DNA of 20,358 nucleotides from CF-118 sp035689345 (GTDB lineage: Bacteria > Chloroflexota > Dormibacteria > Dormibacterales > Dormibacteraceae), in the NCBI GenBank assembly GCA_035689345.1, contig DASSLR010000010.1:1-20358 (forward strand), in the 5' to 3' direction. Positions 14,489-20,358 of this stretch are shown here, in pieces. How positions within the stretch are numbered: the stretch's first letter is position 1; every line of letters begins with the position of its first letter. The notes beneath the pieces are model-generated. The model had not been told where the DNA came from. It made no database searches and was given only the letters and a program-made list of their open reading frames with translations. A program made the translations under genes and the position numbers.

Positions 14489-14983
14489 TCAGAAGTCCCA
14501 GCGGGTCGGCGAGCCCGTGAAGTCGTCGTGGGCGATGCCGAACGCCCAGACCGGCGTGACGCGAAAGCACGCATTGAGCGCCGGGTCGAGCATGGCGATC
14601 GTGTAGTCCGTCTCGTACTTCGCGTTTTCCCACGCGAGCACCTTGGCCAGGGTGTCGGAGTCGTGTACCACCGCCGCCACGCCTTCGACGACCACAGGGT
14701 TGTGCGCGTCCTCGGTGGTGACGACGCATCGGGTGTTCGCGGCCAGGTTGCGCGACTTTCGCGAGCCCCTGCTGCTGCTGAACCAGAACGCGTCCTCCTG
14801 CCACATCCCCCACACGGGCATGACGTGCGGACGCCGCTGCGGCCACACCGTCGCGACCCAGTAGTTGCGCGAGTTCATCAGCCGCGTCTCGGCCCAGGCC
14901 CACGGGAGCAGTCCCGTGCCCTCGTTGGCGGGCAGCGTTCCGTACCCCGGCATGTATGGGCGCGTCGCTGTGGGTGTGGCCAT
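14489..14983 (-). CDS. PPOX-fold FMN- or F420-binding protein (pyridoxamine 5'-phosphate oxidase family)
   Basis: 164 aa split-barrel protein. Features: an N-terminal region rich in Pro/Gly, NYWVATVWPQRRPHVMPVWG (about 40-59), a core block typical of F420/FMN-dependent PPOX proteins, FWFSSSRGSRKSRNL (66-80) with the phosphate-binding Ser/Arg/Lys residues, VVVEGVA (97-103) and a C-terminal VWAFG. It probably binds FMN or F420 and reduces small molecules or acts in heme or flavin chemistry; the exact cofactor is not decidable here. The ATG at 14983 has a good AGGAG 5 nt upstream. First gene of the operon with R2lox (15 nt downstream) and DUF72. Its start is only 21 nt from the divergent protease start. 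Confidence 0.82.
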   Translation of the reverse strand: MATPTATRPYMPGYGTLPANEGTGLLPWAWAETRLMNSRNYWVATVWPQRRPHVMPVWGMWQEDAFWFSSSRGSRKSRNLAANTRCVVTTEDAHNPVVVEGVAAVVHDSDTLAKVLAWENAKYETDYTIAMLDPALNACFRVTPVWAFGIAHDDFTGSPTRWDF

Positions 14984-14992
14984 TGAAGCTCC

Positions 14993-14998
14993 TATGCT
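14993..14998 (+). promoter_or_regulatory. Predicted -10 box for leaderless transcription of the site-2 protease
   Basis: TATGCT (TANNNT) ends 6 nt before the ATG at 15005, so initiation would fall on or next to the start codon, a leaderless arrangement common in actinobacteria. No good -35 is seen at 17 nt. The 21-nt gap to the divergent PPOX gene leaves no room for a normal leader with a Shine-Dalgarno. Confidence 0.4.
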
Positions 14999-15004
14999 CC
15001 CACC

Positions 15005-16120
15005 ATGGCTCCGACCATCCGGCTCGGAAAGATCTTAGGGATCGAGGTCGGACTCAACTGGAGCCTGGTCTTCATCTACGGGCTGATCGTGTGGACGCTG
15101 GCCACGAGCGTCTTCCCAGTCGACGTCCCGAACCAGGGGGCGCTGACGTACTGGCTGGTGGCGGCTCTGGGCGGCGTCGCCTTCTACGCGTGCCTCCTCG
15201 CCCACGAGCTCGCGCACGCGCTCGTCGCCCGGCGGTTCGGAGTCAAGGTCTCGGGCATAACCCTGTGGCTGTTCGGTGGAGTCTCCCGCCTCGATGGAGA
15301 GCCCCCGCGCGCCGGCGCGGAGGCGTTGATCGCAGGCGTCGGTCCGCTCACGAGCCTCGTCATCGCCGGCCTTGCCTTCGGTCTCGCTTTCGCCACCAGC
15401 GCATCGCCGCTGGGATCCGAGCTGTTCGGATGGCTCGCCTTCGTCAATCTCGCGCTCGCGCTGTTCAACCTGGTGCCCGCGTTTCCGCTCGACGGCGGGC
15501 GCCTGCTCAGCTCCCTGTTCTGGTGGCGGCAGGGCACGCGCCAGCGCGGGGTGCACAGCGCCGTGAGGATCGGGCGCGTGCTCGCGTACGTGATGATCGG
15601 CCTCGGCATCGTGCTGACCTTCACGGTCAGCGTGGTCAACGGGATCTGGCTGGCTTTCATCGGCTGGTTCCTGCTGAGCGCGGGCTCGCAGGAGGAGGCA
15701 GGCACGGTGATGAAGGCGGCCCTGAAGTCCGTGCCGGTGTCGGCGGCCATGAGCTCGCCCGTGGTGACGATCCCGGACTGGCTGTCCATCGGCCAGTTCC
15801 TCGAGTCGGTGGCCCCCAACCACCCCTTCACCACCTACCCACTCCACGATCCGTCCGGGGCCCTGACCGGCGTGGTGCGCCTGGGCGACCTGGTGAAGCT
15901 CGGCCCCAGGGCGGGTGACGGCCGGCTGAGCAGCGTCGCCAGGCCGATCGCGGAGGTCCCGACCACCCGCCCCGATGAGGCACTTTCGAGCCTGCTCGAA
16001 CGGATCGGGGCGGCGATCGAGAGCCGGGTCCTGGTGTACGACCAGGGCCAGCTCGTGGGCATCGTCTCCCCGGTCGACGTGGCCCGTCTGATCACGGTCC
16101 GGCAGGTCTCCCGGTCGTAG
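15005..16120 (+). CDS. Site-2 protease (M50 family) with C-terminal CBS domains
   Basis: 371 aa. Intramembrane zinc protease: HELAH (67-71) in a transmembrane helix gives the HExxH motif, and NLVPAFPLDGGR (155-166) is the second conserved block supplying the third ligand (Asp). The N-terminal part has several hydrophobic segments; residues about 245-365 form two CBS repeats (SAAMSSPVVTIP and the later LVGIVSPVD), which in relatives bind nucleotides and gate activity. Members of this Rip3/SpoIVFB-like group cleave membrane-bound anti-sigma factors or other membrane proteins. It is first in a run with MsrB, 15 nt downstream. An anti-sigma-like membrane protein lies 3 kb away, so a link is conceivable but unproven. 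Probably leaderless (see the -10 feature). Confidence 0.92.
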   Translation: MAPTIRLGKILGIEVGLNWSLVFIYGLIVWTLATSVFPVDVPNQGALTYWLVAALGGVAFYACLLAHELAHALVARRFGVKVSGITLWLFGGVSRLDGEPPRAGAEALIAGVGPLTSLVIAGLAFGLAFATSASPLGSELFGWLAFVNLALALFNLVPAFPLDGGRLLSSLFWWRQGTRQRGVHSAVRIGRVLAYVMIGLGIVLTFTVSVVNGIWLAFIGWFLLSAGSQEEAGTVMKAALKSVPVSAAMSSPVVTIPDWLSIGQFLESVAPNHPFTTYPLHDPSGALTGVVRLGDLVKLGPRAGDGRLSSVARPIAEVPTTRPDEALSSLLERIGAAIESRVLVYDQGQLVGIVSPVDVARLITVRQVSRS

Positions 16121-16135
16121 ACTGGGGGACCCGAT

Positions 16136-16534
16136 ATGGGCCAGAAAGTCAAGAAAACCGAGGCGGAGTGGCGGCGGGACCTGACCCCGGAGCAGTACCA
16201 CGTGCTGCGCGAGAAGGGCACCGAGCGGCCCTTCACGGGCGAGTACTGGGACACCAGGACGCCCGGCCTGTACCGCTGCGCCGGCTGCGGCGCCGAGCTC
16301 TTCGTGTCGGACACCAAGTTCGACGCCCACTGCGGGTGGCCCAGCTTCTACGAGCCGGCCTCGGCGGCAGCCGTCGACGAGCACGTCGACACGAGCCACT
16401 TCATGGTGCGCACCGAGGTGACGTGCGCCGAATGCGGCGGGCACCTGGGGCACGTCTTCGACGACGGCCCTGACCCGACGGGCCTTCGCTACTGCATCAA
16501 CTCCGCGTCGATCAAGCTCGATCCCAAGAAATGA
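16136..16534 (+). CDS. msrB: Peptide methionine (R)-S-oxide reductase MsrB
   Basis: 132 aa, full length. It reduces methionine-R-sulfoxide in proteins, using thioredoxin. Zinc cysteines C48 and C51 (CAGC) and C97 and C100 (CAEC) are present; catalytic Cys is C120 in RYCINS, and C66 in HCGWPSF is a likely resolving cysteine. No export signal, so cytoplasmic. The ATG at 16136 is 15 nt after the protease stop, with GGGGGA upstream. Its stop overlaps the next gene by 4 nt (ATGA), so the HExxH protein is translationally coupled. No MsrA is visible in the window. Confidence 0.95.
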   Translation: MGQKVKKTEAEWRRDLTPEQYHVLREKGTERPFTGEYWDTRTPGLYRCAGCGAELFVSDTKFDAHCGWPSFYEPASAAAVDEHVDTSHFMVRTEVTCAECGGHLGHVFDDGPDPTGLRYCINSASIKLDPKK

Positions 16535-16992
16535 TCTACAGCGAGCTGGCGGAGATGACCACCGCCGAGGCTCGCAGAGCTCTCGCCGGCCTGCCGAGGT
16601 GCGACTACGACGTGATCGTCAAGCCGCTGCGCTACCGCACCGAGCCACACCTGGCGGCGCTGTGCGACTTCGACGCACGGCGCATCACGCTGCAGGTGCC
16701 GGTGCCGTTTCATCGCTTCAAGGAGCGCGTGTATCACGGCGCCAGGCGCAAGCGCGGCACGGGCATGCATTTCTCGTGGCTTTCGGAGAACGTCGACTTC
16801 CGGTCACGGCGCGACGTGCTCCGCTTCCTCTACTGCCACGAATGGCTGCACTGGTACCTGCACGAGGAGCTGAAGAAGGGCTCGGCGGCGGAGACCGCGT
16901 GCGACCGGTTCGCGTTGCGCAACTTCCGGCGGCAGCGCGTCACCACCGACGACGCGGACCTTGCACTCACCCGGCGGAGGCGCGCGGCCTGA
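16531..16992 (+). CDS. Small HExxH putative metallopeptidase (IrrE/SprT-like)
   Basis: 153 aa, no signal peptide or membrane segment. HEWLH (103-107) is a zinc-binding HExxH. The following E121-T-A-C-D125-R-F-A segment resembles the ExxANxFA block after the HExxH of IrrE/M78 peptidases, which would place the third ligand at E121. SprT-like zinc proteins are an alternative. Upstream, the chain is basic (GARRKRGTGM at 70-79). It overlaps msrB by 4 nt (ATGA) and is followed by a coupled membrane-protein gene, so it belongs to the same operon as the intramembrane protease. I do not recognise a named family; the substrate is unknown. Peptidase activity is inferred only from the motif. Confidence 0.75.
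   Translation: MIYSELAEMTTAEARRALAGLPRCDYDVIVKPLRYRTEPHLAALCDFDARRITLQVPVPFHRFKERVYHGARRKRGTGMHFSWLSENVDFRSRRDVLRFLYCHEWLHWYLHEELKKGSAAETACDRFALRNFRRQRVTTDDADLALTRRRRAA
16976..16980 (+). promoter_or_regulatory. Shine-Dalgarno deciding the CTG start at 16989
   Basis: GGAGG, 8 nt before CTG at 16989, an ideal spacing. No ATG, GTG or TTG lies near in this frame upstream, and CTG overlaps the preceding TGA stop as CTGA. This favours a CTG start for the small membrane protein. Confidence 0.5.
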
Positions 16993-17276
16993 GAGGGTTC
17001 CTCGTCGGCCTGGTCCTGGTCGTGCTTCTCGGCACCACCGTGTTGACGCTGCGTCCGGGCGGCCTGCGCCAGCAGCTGCGCTACGCGGCGCGGAGGCTGC
17101 GCCTGGCCCTGATCCTTGGCGGCGTGTACGTGCTCGCCTCGGCCGTGCTGCGCATCGCCTTCGCGGAGAGCGCGATCACCGACTGGGGCCTGCCGGCGCT
17201 GGCGCTCGCGCTGACGGTTGTGTTCTTCGTCTTCGGCCAGAACCCGAGGGAGAGCCGCGGCCCTAGTCGGTCCTGA
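16989..17276 (+). CDS. Small three-span membrane protein, probable CTG start
   Basis: 95 aa if translation starts at CTG 16989. Three hydrophobic segments: about residues 3-20 (FLVGLVLVVLLGTTVL), 37-53 (LALILGGVYVLASAVL) and 66-85 (LPALALALTVVFFVFG), with a basic loop RRLR between the first two and a short polar tail ending GPSRS. The next start candidate in this frame, a GTG about 36 nt downstream, would cut the first span. The gene overlaps the HExxH gene by the CTGA tetranucleotide and overlaps the convergent 6-phosphogluconate dehydrogenase gene by 14 bp at its 3' end. Function unknown; it may anchor the HExxH protein at the membrane. Family not recognised. Confidence 0.6.
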   Translation: MRGFLVGLVLVVLLGTTVLTLRPGGLRQQLRYAARRLRLALILGGVYVLASAVLRIAFAESAITDWGLPALALALTVVFFVFGQNPRESRGPSRS

Positions 17277-18699
17277 CCTCGGCGCCGTCCTGCGCCCAGC
17301 GCGTGTGGTACGCGCCCTCGCGGTCCGTGCGGCGATACGTGTGCGAGCCGAAGTAGTCGCGCAGTCCCTGGATGAGGTTGGCCGGTCCGCGCGCGCGCCG
17401 ATAGCCGTCGTAGTAGGCGAGAGATGACGCGAAAGCGGGGATCGGGACGCCCGCGTCGACCGCGTGCTTGACGACGCGGCGCCATGCTTCCTGCGACGAC
17501 GCCAGAGCGTCCTTGAAGAACGGCGCGAGCATCAGGTTGGCGAGGTCCGGGTGCTCGCCGTACGCATCGCGGATGCGATTGAGGAACTTCGCCCGGATGA
17601 TGCAGCCGCCCCGCCAGATCGTGGCCAGCGAGCCGAGGTCGACGCCCCAGCCGAACTCCTTCGACCCGGCCGCCAGGTGCTCGAAGCCCTGCGCGTAGGC
17701 CACGATCTTCGCCGCGTAGAGGGCCTCGCGCACGTCGTCGACGAGGGACTGGCGCTGCGCCGCGCTGATGCTTCCGCGCGCCGGTCCCGCCAGGACCGAC
17801 GACGCGGTCACGCGCTCGCGCTTCTGGCTCGAGAGCATCCGCGCGAAGACGGCCTCTGTGATGCCGGTGAGCGGGACGCCGAGCTCGAGCGCCGACTCGC
17901 TCGTCCACCGACCGGTGCCCTTCTGCTCGGCTTCGTCCTCGATCCGGTCGACCAGCGCGCCAGCGCCGTCGTCGCGTTTCGCGAGCACGTTGGCGGTGAT
18001 CTCGATGAGGTACGACTGCAGCTCGCCTGCGTTCCACTCGCGAAAGATGGCGGCCAGCTCGTCCGCGTCGAGGCCGAGTGCGTGCCCAAGGAAGTCGTAG
18101 CTCTCCGCGATGAGCTGGATGTCGGCGTACTCGATGCCGTTGTGAACCATCTTCACGAAGTGGCCCGCACCATCCGGTCCGATGTAGGTGCAGCACGGCT
18201 CGTCATCGACCTTGGCCGCGATCGCCTTGAGCATCCGCTCGACGCGGTCGTACGACTCGCGCGGCCCGCCGGGCATGAGGCTCGGCCCGCGAAGCGCGCC
18301 CTCCTCCCCGCCCGACACCCCCATGCCGAGAAATCCCAACCCGCGCTGCGCGGCCGCGGCGGCCCGCCGCCGCGTGTCGTGGAACAGCGAGTTGCCGCCG
18401 TCGATCAGCGTGTCGCCGGGCTGCAGGATCAACGACAGCGAATCGATCGCCTCATCGACCGGCGCGCCCGCCTTGACCATGATCAGGATCGCGCGTGGCG
18501 GCTTCAGCGCGCGTGCGAGCTCTTCCAGCGTGAACGCGGCGTGGAAGTCGCCCTCAGCGGCGTAGTCGGACATGAACTCGTCGGTGCGCTTTCGCGTGCG
18601 GTTGTAGACTGCGACGCTTGCGCCATGTGAGGCGAGGTTGCGCGCGAGGTTCATCCCCATCGTCGCGAGCCCGACCACTCCGATCGCGTTTTCGGCCAT
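17263..18699 (-). CDS. gnd: 6-phosphogluconate dehydrogenase, NADP-dependent, decarboxylating
   Basis: 478 aa, the full long dimeric form. It converts 6-phosphogluconate to ribulose 5-phosphate, yielding NADPH and CO2 in the oxidative pentose phosphate pathway. GLATMGMNLARN (10-21) is the Rossmann loop; Y32 N33 R34 T35 fits NADP preference. GGNS (101-104) with FHDT, GVSGGEEGALRGPSLMPGG (127-145) and GHFVKMVHNGIEYADIQ (179-195) carry substrate and catalytic residues (K183, N187 and E190 region). The start is ATG at 18699; the frame stays open far upstream through the divergent sigma gene, which is a chance antisense extension with no family match. The gene is alone on its strand here. Confidence 0.95.
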   Translation of the reverse strand: MAENAIGVVGLATMGMNLARNLASHGASVAVYNRTRKRTDEFMSDYAAEGDFHAAFTLEELARALKPPRAILIMVKAGAPVDEAIDSLSLILQPGDTLIDGGNSLFHDTRRRAAAAAQRGLGFLGMGVSGGEEGALRGPSLMPGGPRESYDRVERMLKAIAAKVDDEPCCTYIGPDGAGHFVKMVHNGIEYADIQLIAESYDFLGHALGLDADELAAIFREWNAGELQSYLIEITANVLAKRDDGAGALVDRIEDEAEQKGTGRWTSESALELGVPLTGITEAVFARMLSSQKRERVTASSVLAGPARGSISAAQRQSLVDDVREALYAAKIVAYAQGFEHLAAGSKEFGWGVDLGSLATIWRGGCIIRAKFLNRIRDAYGEHPDLANLMLAPFFKDALASSQEAWRRVVKHAVDAGVPIPAFASSLAYYDGYRRARGPANLIQGLRDYFGSHTYRRTDREGAYHTRWAQDGAEVRTD

Positions 18700-18765
18700 C
18701 CGTTCCCGCCTCAGTCTATGCGGAGGCAGCGCAGGTAACCGGCGGCCGTAATCGTTGACGAGGTC

Positions 18766-19347
18766 ATGAGCGCGGAACTTCGTCCAGGCAACCGCGAGGA
18801 CTTCGATCGCCTCTATCGCGAGAACTATCCGCGCCTGCTGCGCACCCTGTATGCGATCACCGGCGATGCGGCCGCCGCCGAGGACTGCGTGCAGGAAGGA
18901 TTCGTGAAGGCGTGGCGAGCGTGGCCCCGCTTCCGCCCGGAGCACGCGCCCGAGGCATGGCTGCACCAGATCGCGGTGAACACCGCCATCTCGTACAGAA
19001 GGCGGGCGAAGCTGCGCTCGGTCGGGGAGATACTGCGCCGCCTCGGACGCCCCGGCGCCGGCCGCGACCCAGGTGACTCCGCCGGCACCTCCGACCTGGT
19101 CCAGGCGCTGGCCGCCCTCCCGCCACGAGTGGCGGCGGACTTCGTCCTCCGCTACCACCACGGCTACAACAACCGCGAGATCGCGCGGTTCGAGGGCGTC
19201 TCCGAGCGCACGATCGGCGCCCGGCTGGCCCAGGCCAGGACTGAGCTGGCGCGGCGGCTCGGGCCCGAGTGGCGCGGCGAGCTTCCGACTTCGCCGCCGG
19301 CCAGCGTTGTCTTATCCCGTGAGCGACCTGGAGTCGGCGATGCCTGA
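18766..19347 (+). CDS. ECF-type RNA polymerase sigma factor
   Basis: 193 aa. Sigma-70 region 2 at about 10-80 (FDRLYRENYPRLLRTLYAIT, then AEDCVQEGFVKAWRAWPRF, the -10 recognition helix), a Pro/Gly-rich linker, and region 4 at about 110-166 with ALAALPPRVAADFVLRY and the helix-turn-helix NREIARFEGVSERTIGARL. There are no regions 1 or 3, as expected for extracytoplasmic-function sigma factors. ATG at 18766 has only a weak GAGG close to it. It divides a 66-bp gap with gnd, and the next gene overlaps its 3' end by 8 nt: the usual layout of an ECF sigma factor and its membrane regulator. The signal it responds to is unknown. Confidence 0.92.
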   Translation: MSAELRPGNREDFDRLYRENYPRLLRTLYAITGDAAAAEDCVQEGFVKAWRAWPRFRPEHAPEAWLHQIAVNTAISYRRRAKLRSVGEILRRLGRPGAGRDPGDSAGTSDLVQALAALPPRVAADFVLRYHHGYNNREIARFEGVSERTIGARLAQARTELARRLGPEWRGELPTSPPASVVLSRERPGVGDA

Positions 19348-19876
19348 CCGCGAGCTGCCAAAGAACTTGCAGCAGCAGCTGTCAGCGTCCCTGGAGGACG
19401 GCTCGCCGCTCCTTGCGCCGCTGCCTTCCCAGGCGCGCTACGCGACCCTGCGCGGAGCCGCGCCGGCGCCGCGCTGGCGGTTGCGTGCGCTGACCGTGGC
19501 CGCGGCCGTCGCCGGCATCGTCGCCGTGGCCCTGGCCGGGCCTTCCCAGCCGCGCCAGTGGCTCGTGCAATCGGTCAACGACATCACGAAGCAGGTCGGC
19601 GTCCCCGCCGGCGCCGCCTCGCCATCGCCCTCGAAGGGCGGCCAGACGACCTCGGGCCAGGATTCGAGCCGCGAATCGCCCGAGCCCAGCGAATCGCCCG
19701 AGGCCAACGAGCCGTCCCAGGCCGGCGCGTCTCCGGAGCCGAGAGAGTCGCCCGAGCCTACCGGGTCACCCGAGAGCGGAGAAGGGCCGCAGCCGTCGCC
19801 CACATCGGGGTCAAGCGAGGACGGCGGTAGTGGCGGCGATCACTCGCCGCAGCCGTCGCCCTCGAGCGGGGACTAG
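19340..19876 (+). CDS. Single-span membrane protein with Pro/Ser/Glu-rich tail; candidate anti-sigma factor
   Basis: 178 aa from ATG at 19340, 6 nt after GGAG; GTG at 19319 is an alternative. A short cytoplasmic N-terminus of about 50 residues (MPDRELPKNLQQQL, then Ala/Pro-rich), one hydrophobic span at about 54-72 (ALTVAAAVAGIVAVALAG), then an extracytoplasmic region ending in about 85 residues of imperfect SPEP/ESPE repeats. No HxxxCxxC zinc anti-sigma motif is visible, so classical ZAS membership is not supported. Overlap with the sigma gene by 8 nt suggests coupled translation and a sigma-binding role for the N-terminus. The tail resembles a cell-wall-spanning spacer. Role inferred from context only. 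Confidence 0.65.
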   Translation: MPDRELPKNLQQQLSASLEDGSPLLAPLPSQARYATLRGAAPAPRWRLRALTVAAAVAGIVAVALAGPSQPRQWLVQSVNDITKQVGVPAGAASPSPSKGGQTTSGQDSSRESPEPSESPEANEPSQAGASPEPRESPEPTGSPESGEGPQPSPTSGSSEDGGSGGDHSPQPSPSSGD

Positions 19877-19889
19877 GCCGCCCAAGTCG

Positions 19890-20358
19890 TCAGTCGTCCG
19901 GCTCGGGAGGCCGCCAGCGTTCGAATCGCACCGGCGCTGGGATCGTGATCAGCTTTCCGTCTTCCGACCAGGCCAACCTCCACCCACCTGTGTGCACCAG
20001 CGCGTGGTGGCGGTGACAGAGCAGGACCATGTTGTCGATGTCGGTCGGTCCCTCGTCCCTGGTCCAGTGATCGAGGTGATGCGACGCGCACCATTTCGAC
20101 GGCCGGTCGCATCCCGGCCACTTGCAGCCCTTGTCCCGCGCCTCCAGCCCGCGCCGCATGGGCGCCGAGGGCAGGCGCCTGGCTCGCCCCAGCTCGATGA
20201 CTTGAGACTCCGAGTCGAGCAGGACCCGCGTGATCGAGCAGTCGCAGGCCAGCTGGCGTAGGGTCTCGACGCTGACCGGAGGTCCGTACTGCAGGTCGGC
20301 CGCCGGTGCCCCCGCCAGGCCGGCCAGCGTCTCCAATGTGGTGGTGACCTGGATGCTC
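19890..20358 (-). CDS. HNH endonuclease of the DUF222/13E12 family, C-terminal part
   Basis: Partial: the frame is open to the window edge, so at least 155 residues are present and the N-terminus (expected DUF222 domain) lies outside; an in-frame TTG at 20336 is not needed as a start. The C-terminal HNH nuclease core shows WPGCD (zinc Cys pair with the earlier C), CASHHLDHW, DIDNMVLLCHRHH and ALVH, giving the beta-beta-alpha metal fold. The preceding VETLRQLACDCSITRVLLD block matches this actinobacterial family. Such proteins are abundant repeats in actinobacteria and may be mobile or selfish. It ends 13 nt from the convergent sigma-partner gene. Activity seems intact in the visible part. Confidence 0.88.
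   Translation of the reverse strand, partial: SIQVTTTLETLAGLAGAPAADLQYGPPVSVETLRQLACDCSITRVLLDSESQVIELGRARRLPSAPMRRGLEARDKGCKWPGCDRPSKWCASHHLDHWTRDEGPTDIDNMVLLCHRHHALVHTGGWRLAWSEDGKLITIPAPVRFERWRPPEPDD

Noticed and set aside
18735..18766. Autoregulated ECF-type promoter (GTAACC ... CGTT) before the sigma gene
   Set aside because: Only 13 nt separate AAC from CGTT, shorter than the usual 16-17, so it is not supported as an ECF promoter.
18700..19161. N-terminal extension of 6-phosphogluconate dehydrogenase to 19161
   Set aside because: The added residues do not fit the family and lie antisense to the well-supported ECF sigma factor; ATG at 18699 gives the canonical N-terminus.
1..20358. tRNA, rRNA, CRISPR, insertion sequence, prophage or integrase signals
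   Set aside because: No cloverleaf, direct-repeat array, transposase motif or terminal inverted repeat was seen by reading; only the HNH protein at the right edge could be related to mobile DNA.

Overview
The window is about 20 kb of high-GC DNA, densely coding, with short operons and frequent GTG, TTG and probably CTG starts. A 13E12/DUF222-type HNH endonuclease, an R2-like ligand-binding oxidase (R2lox), a ROK-controlled sugar cluster and TANNNT-type -10 boxes point to an actinobacterium or a related high-GC terrabacterial lineage (for example Dormibacterota or Chloroflexota). I cannot resolve the phylum from sequence reading alone. I found no rRNA, tRNA, CRISPR array or insertion sequence.

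Layout. (1) 1-1646, minus: a redox operon of a Ser-rich membrane-anchored protein, a ferric-reductase-like bis-heme membrane protein and a NuoF-like flavoprotein cut by the window edge. A small secreted protein (1819-2085) is transcribed divergently. (2) 2086-2275: no gene, but three GC-rich hairpins. (3) 2276-10138, minus: a seven-gene run of ROK repressor, lipoprotein solute-binding protein, two permeases, two ATPases of the Opp/Dpp ABC class, and proline dehydrogenase. (4) 10204-12530: a GH4 6-phospho-beta-glucosidase (minus) and a divergent BadF/BadG-type amino-sugar kinase (plus). (5) 12562-14983, minus: PPOX-fold flavin/F420 protein, R2lox and DUF72 in one operon. (6) 15005-17276, plus: site-2 protease with CBS domains, MsrB, a small HExxH protein and a small membrane protein with a probable CTG start. 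(7) 6-phosphogluconate dehydrogenase (minus), divergent from an ECF sigma factor and its membrane partner (plus). (8) A partial HNH endonuclease at the right edge.

Most interesting system: regions 3 and 4 look like a variant of the Streptomyces CsnR-K chitosan-oligosaccharide locus (ROK repressor + ABC importer + GH4 + BadF-type kinase). Here the usual sugar-class ABC importer is replaced by an Opp/Dpp-class importer, and a proline dehydrogenase is appended. A palindrome AGGAA-GAA-TTCCT overlaps the predicted ROK promoter and matches the half-sites and spacing I recall for the CsnR operator (AGGAAACTTTCCT). A degenerate copy lies between GH4 and kinase. The inferred pathway is ABC import of a disaccharide (possibly chitobiose-like), ATP-dependent phosphorylation by the kinase, then GH4 cleavage. 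The pathway itself is inference; the gene content and palindromes are visible in the sequence.
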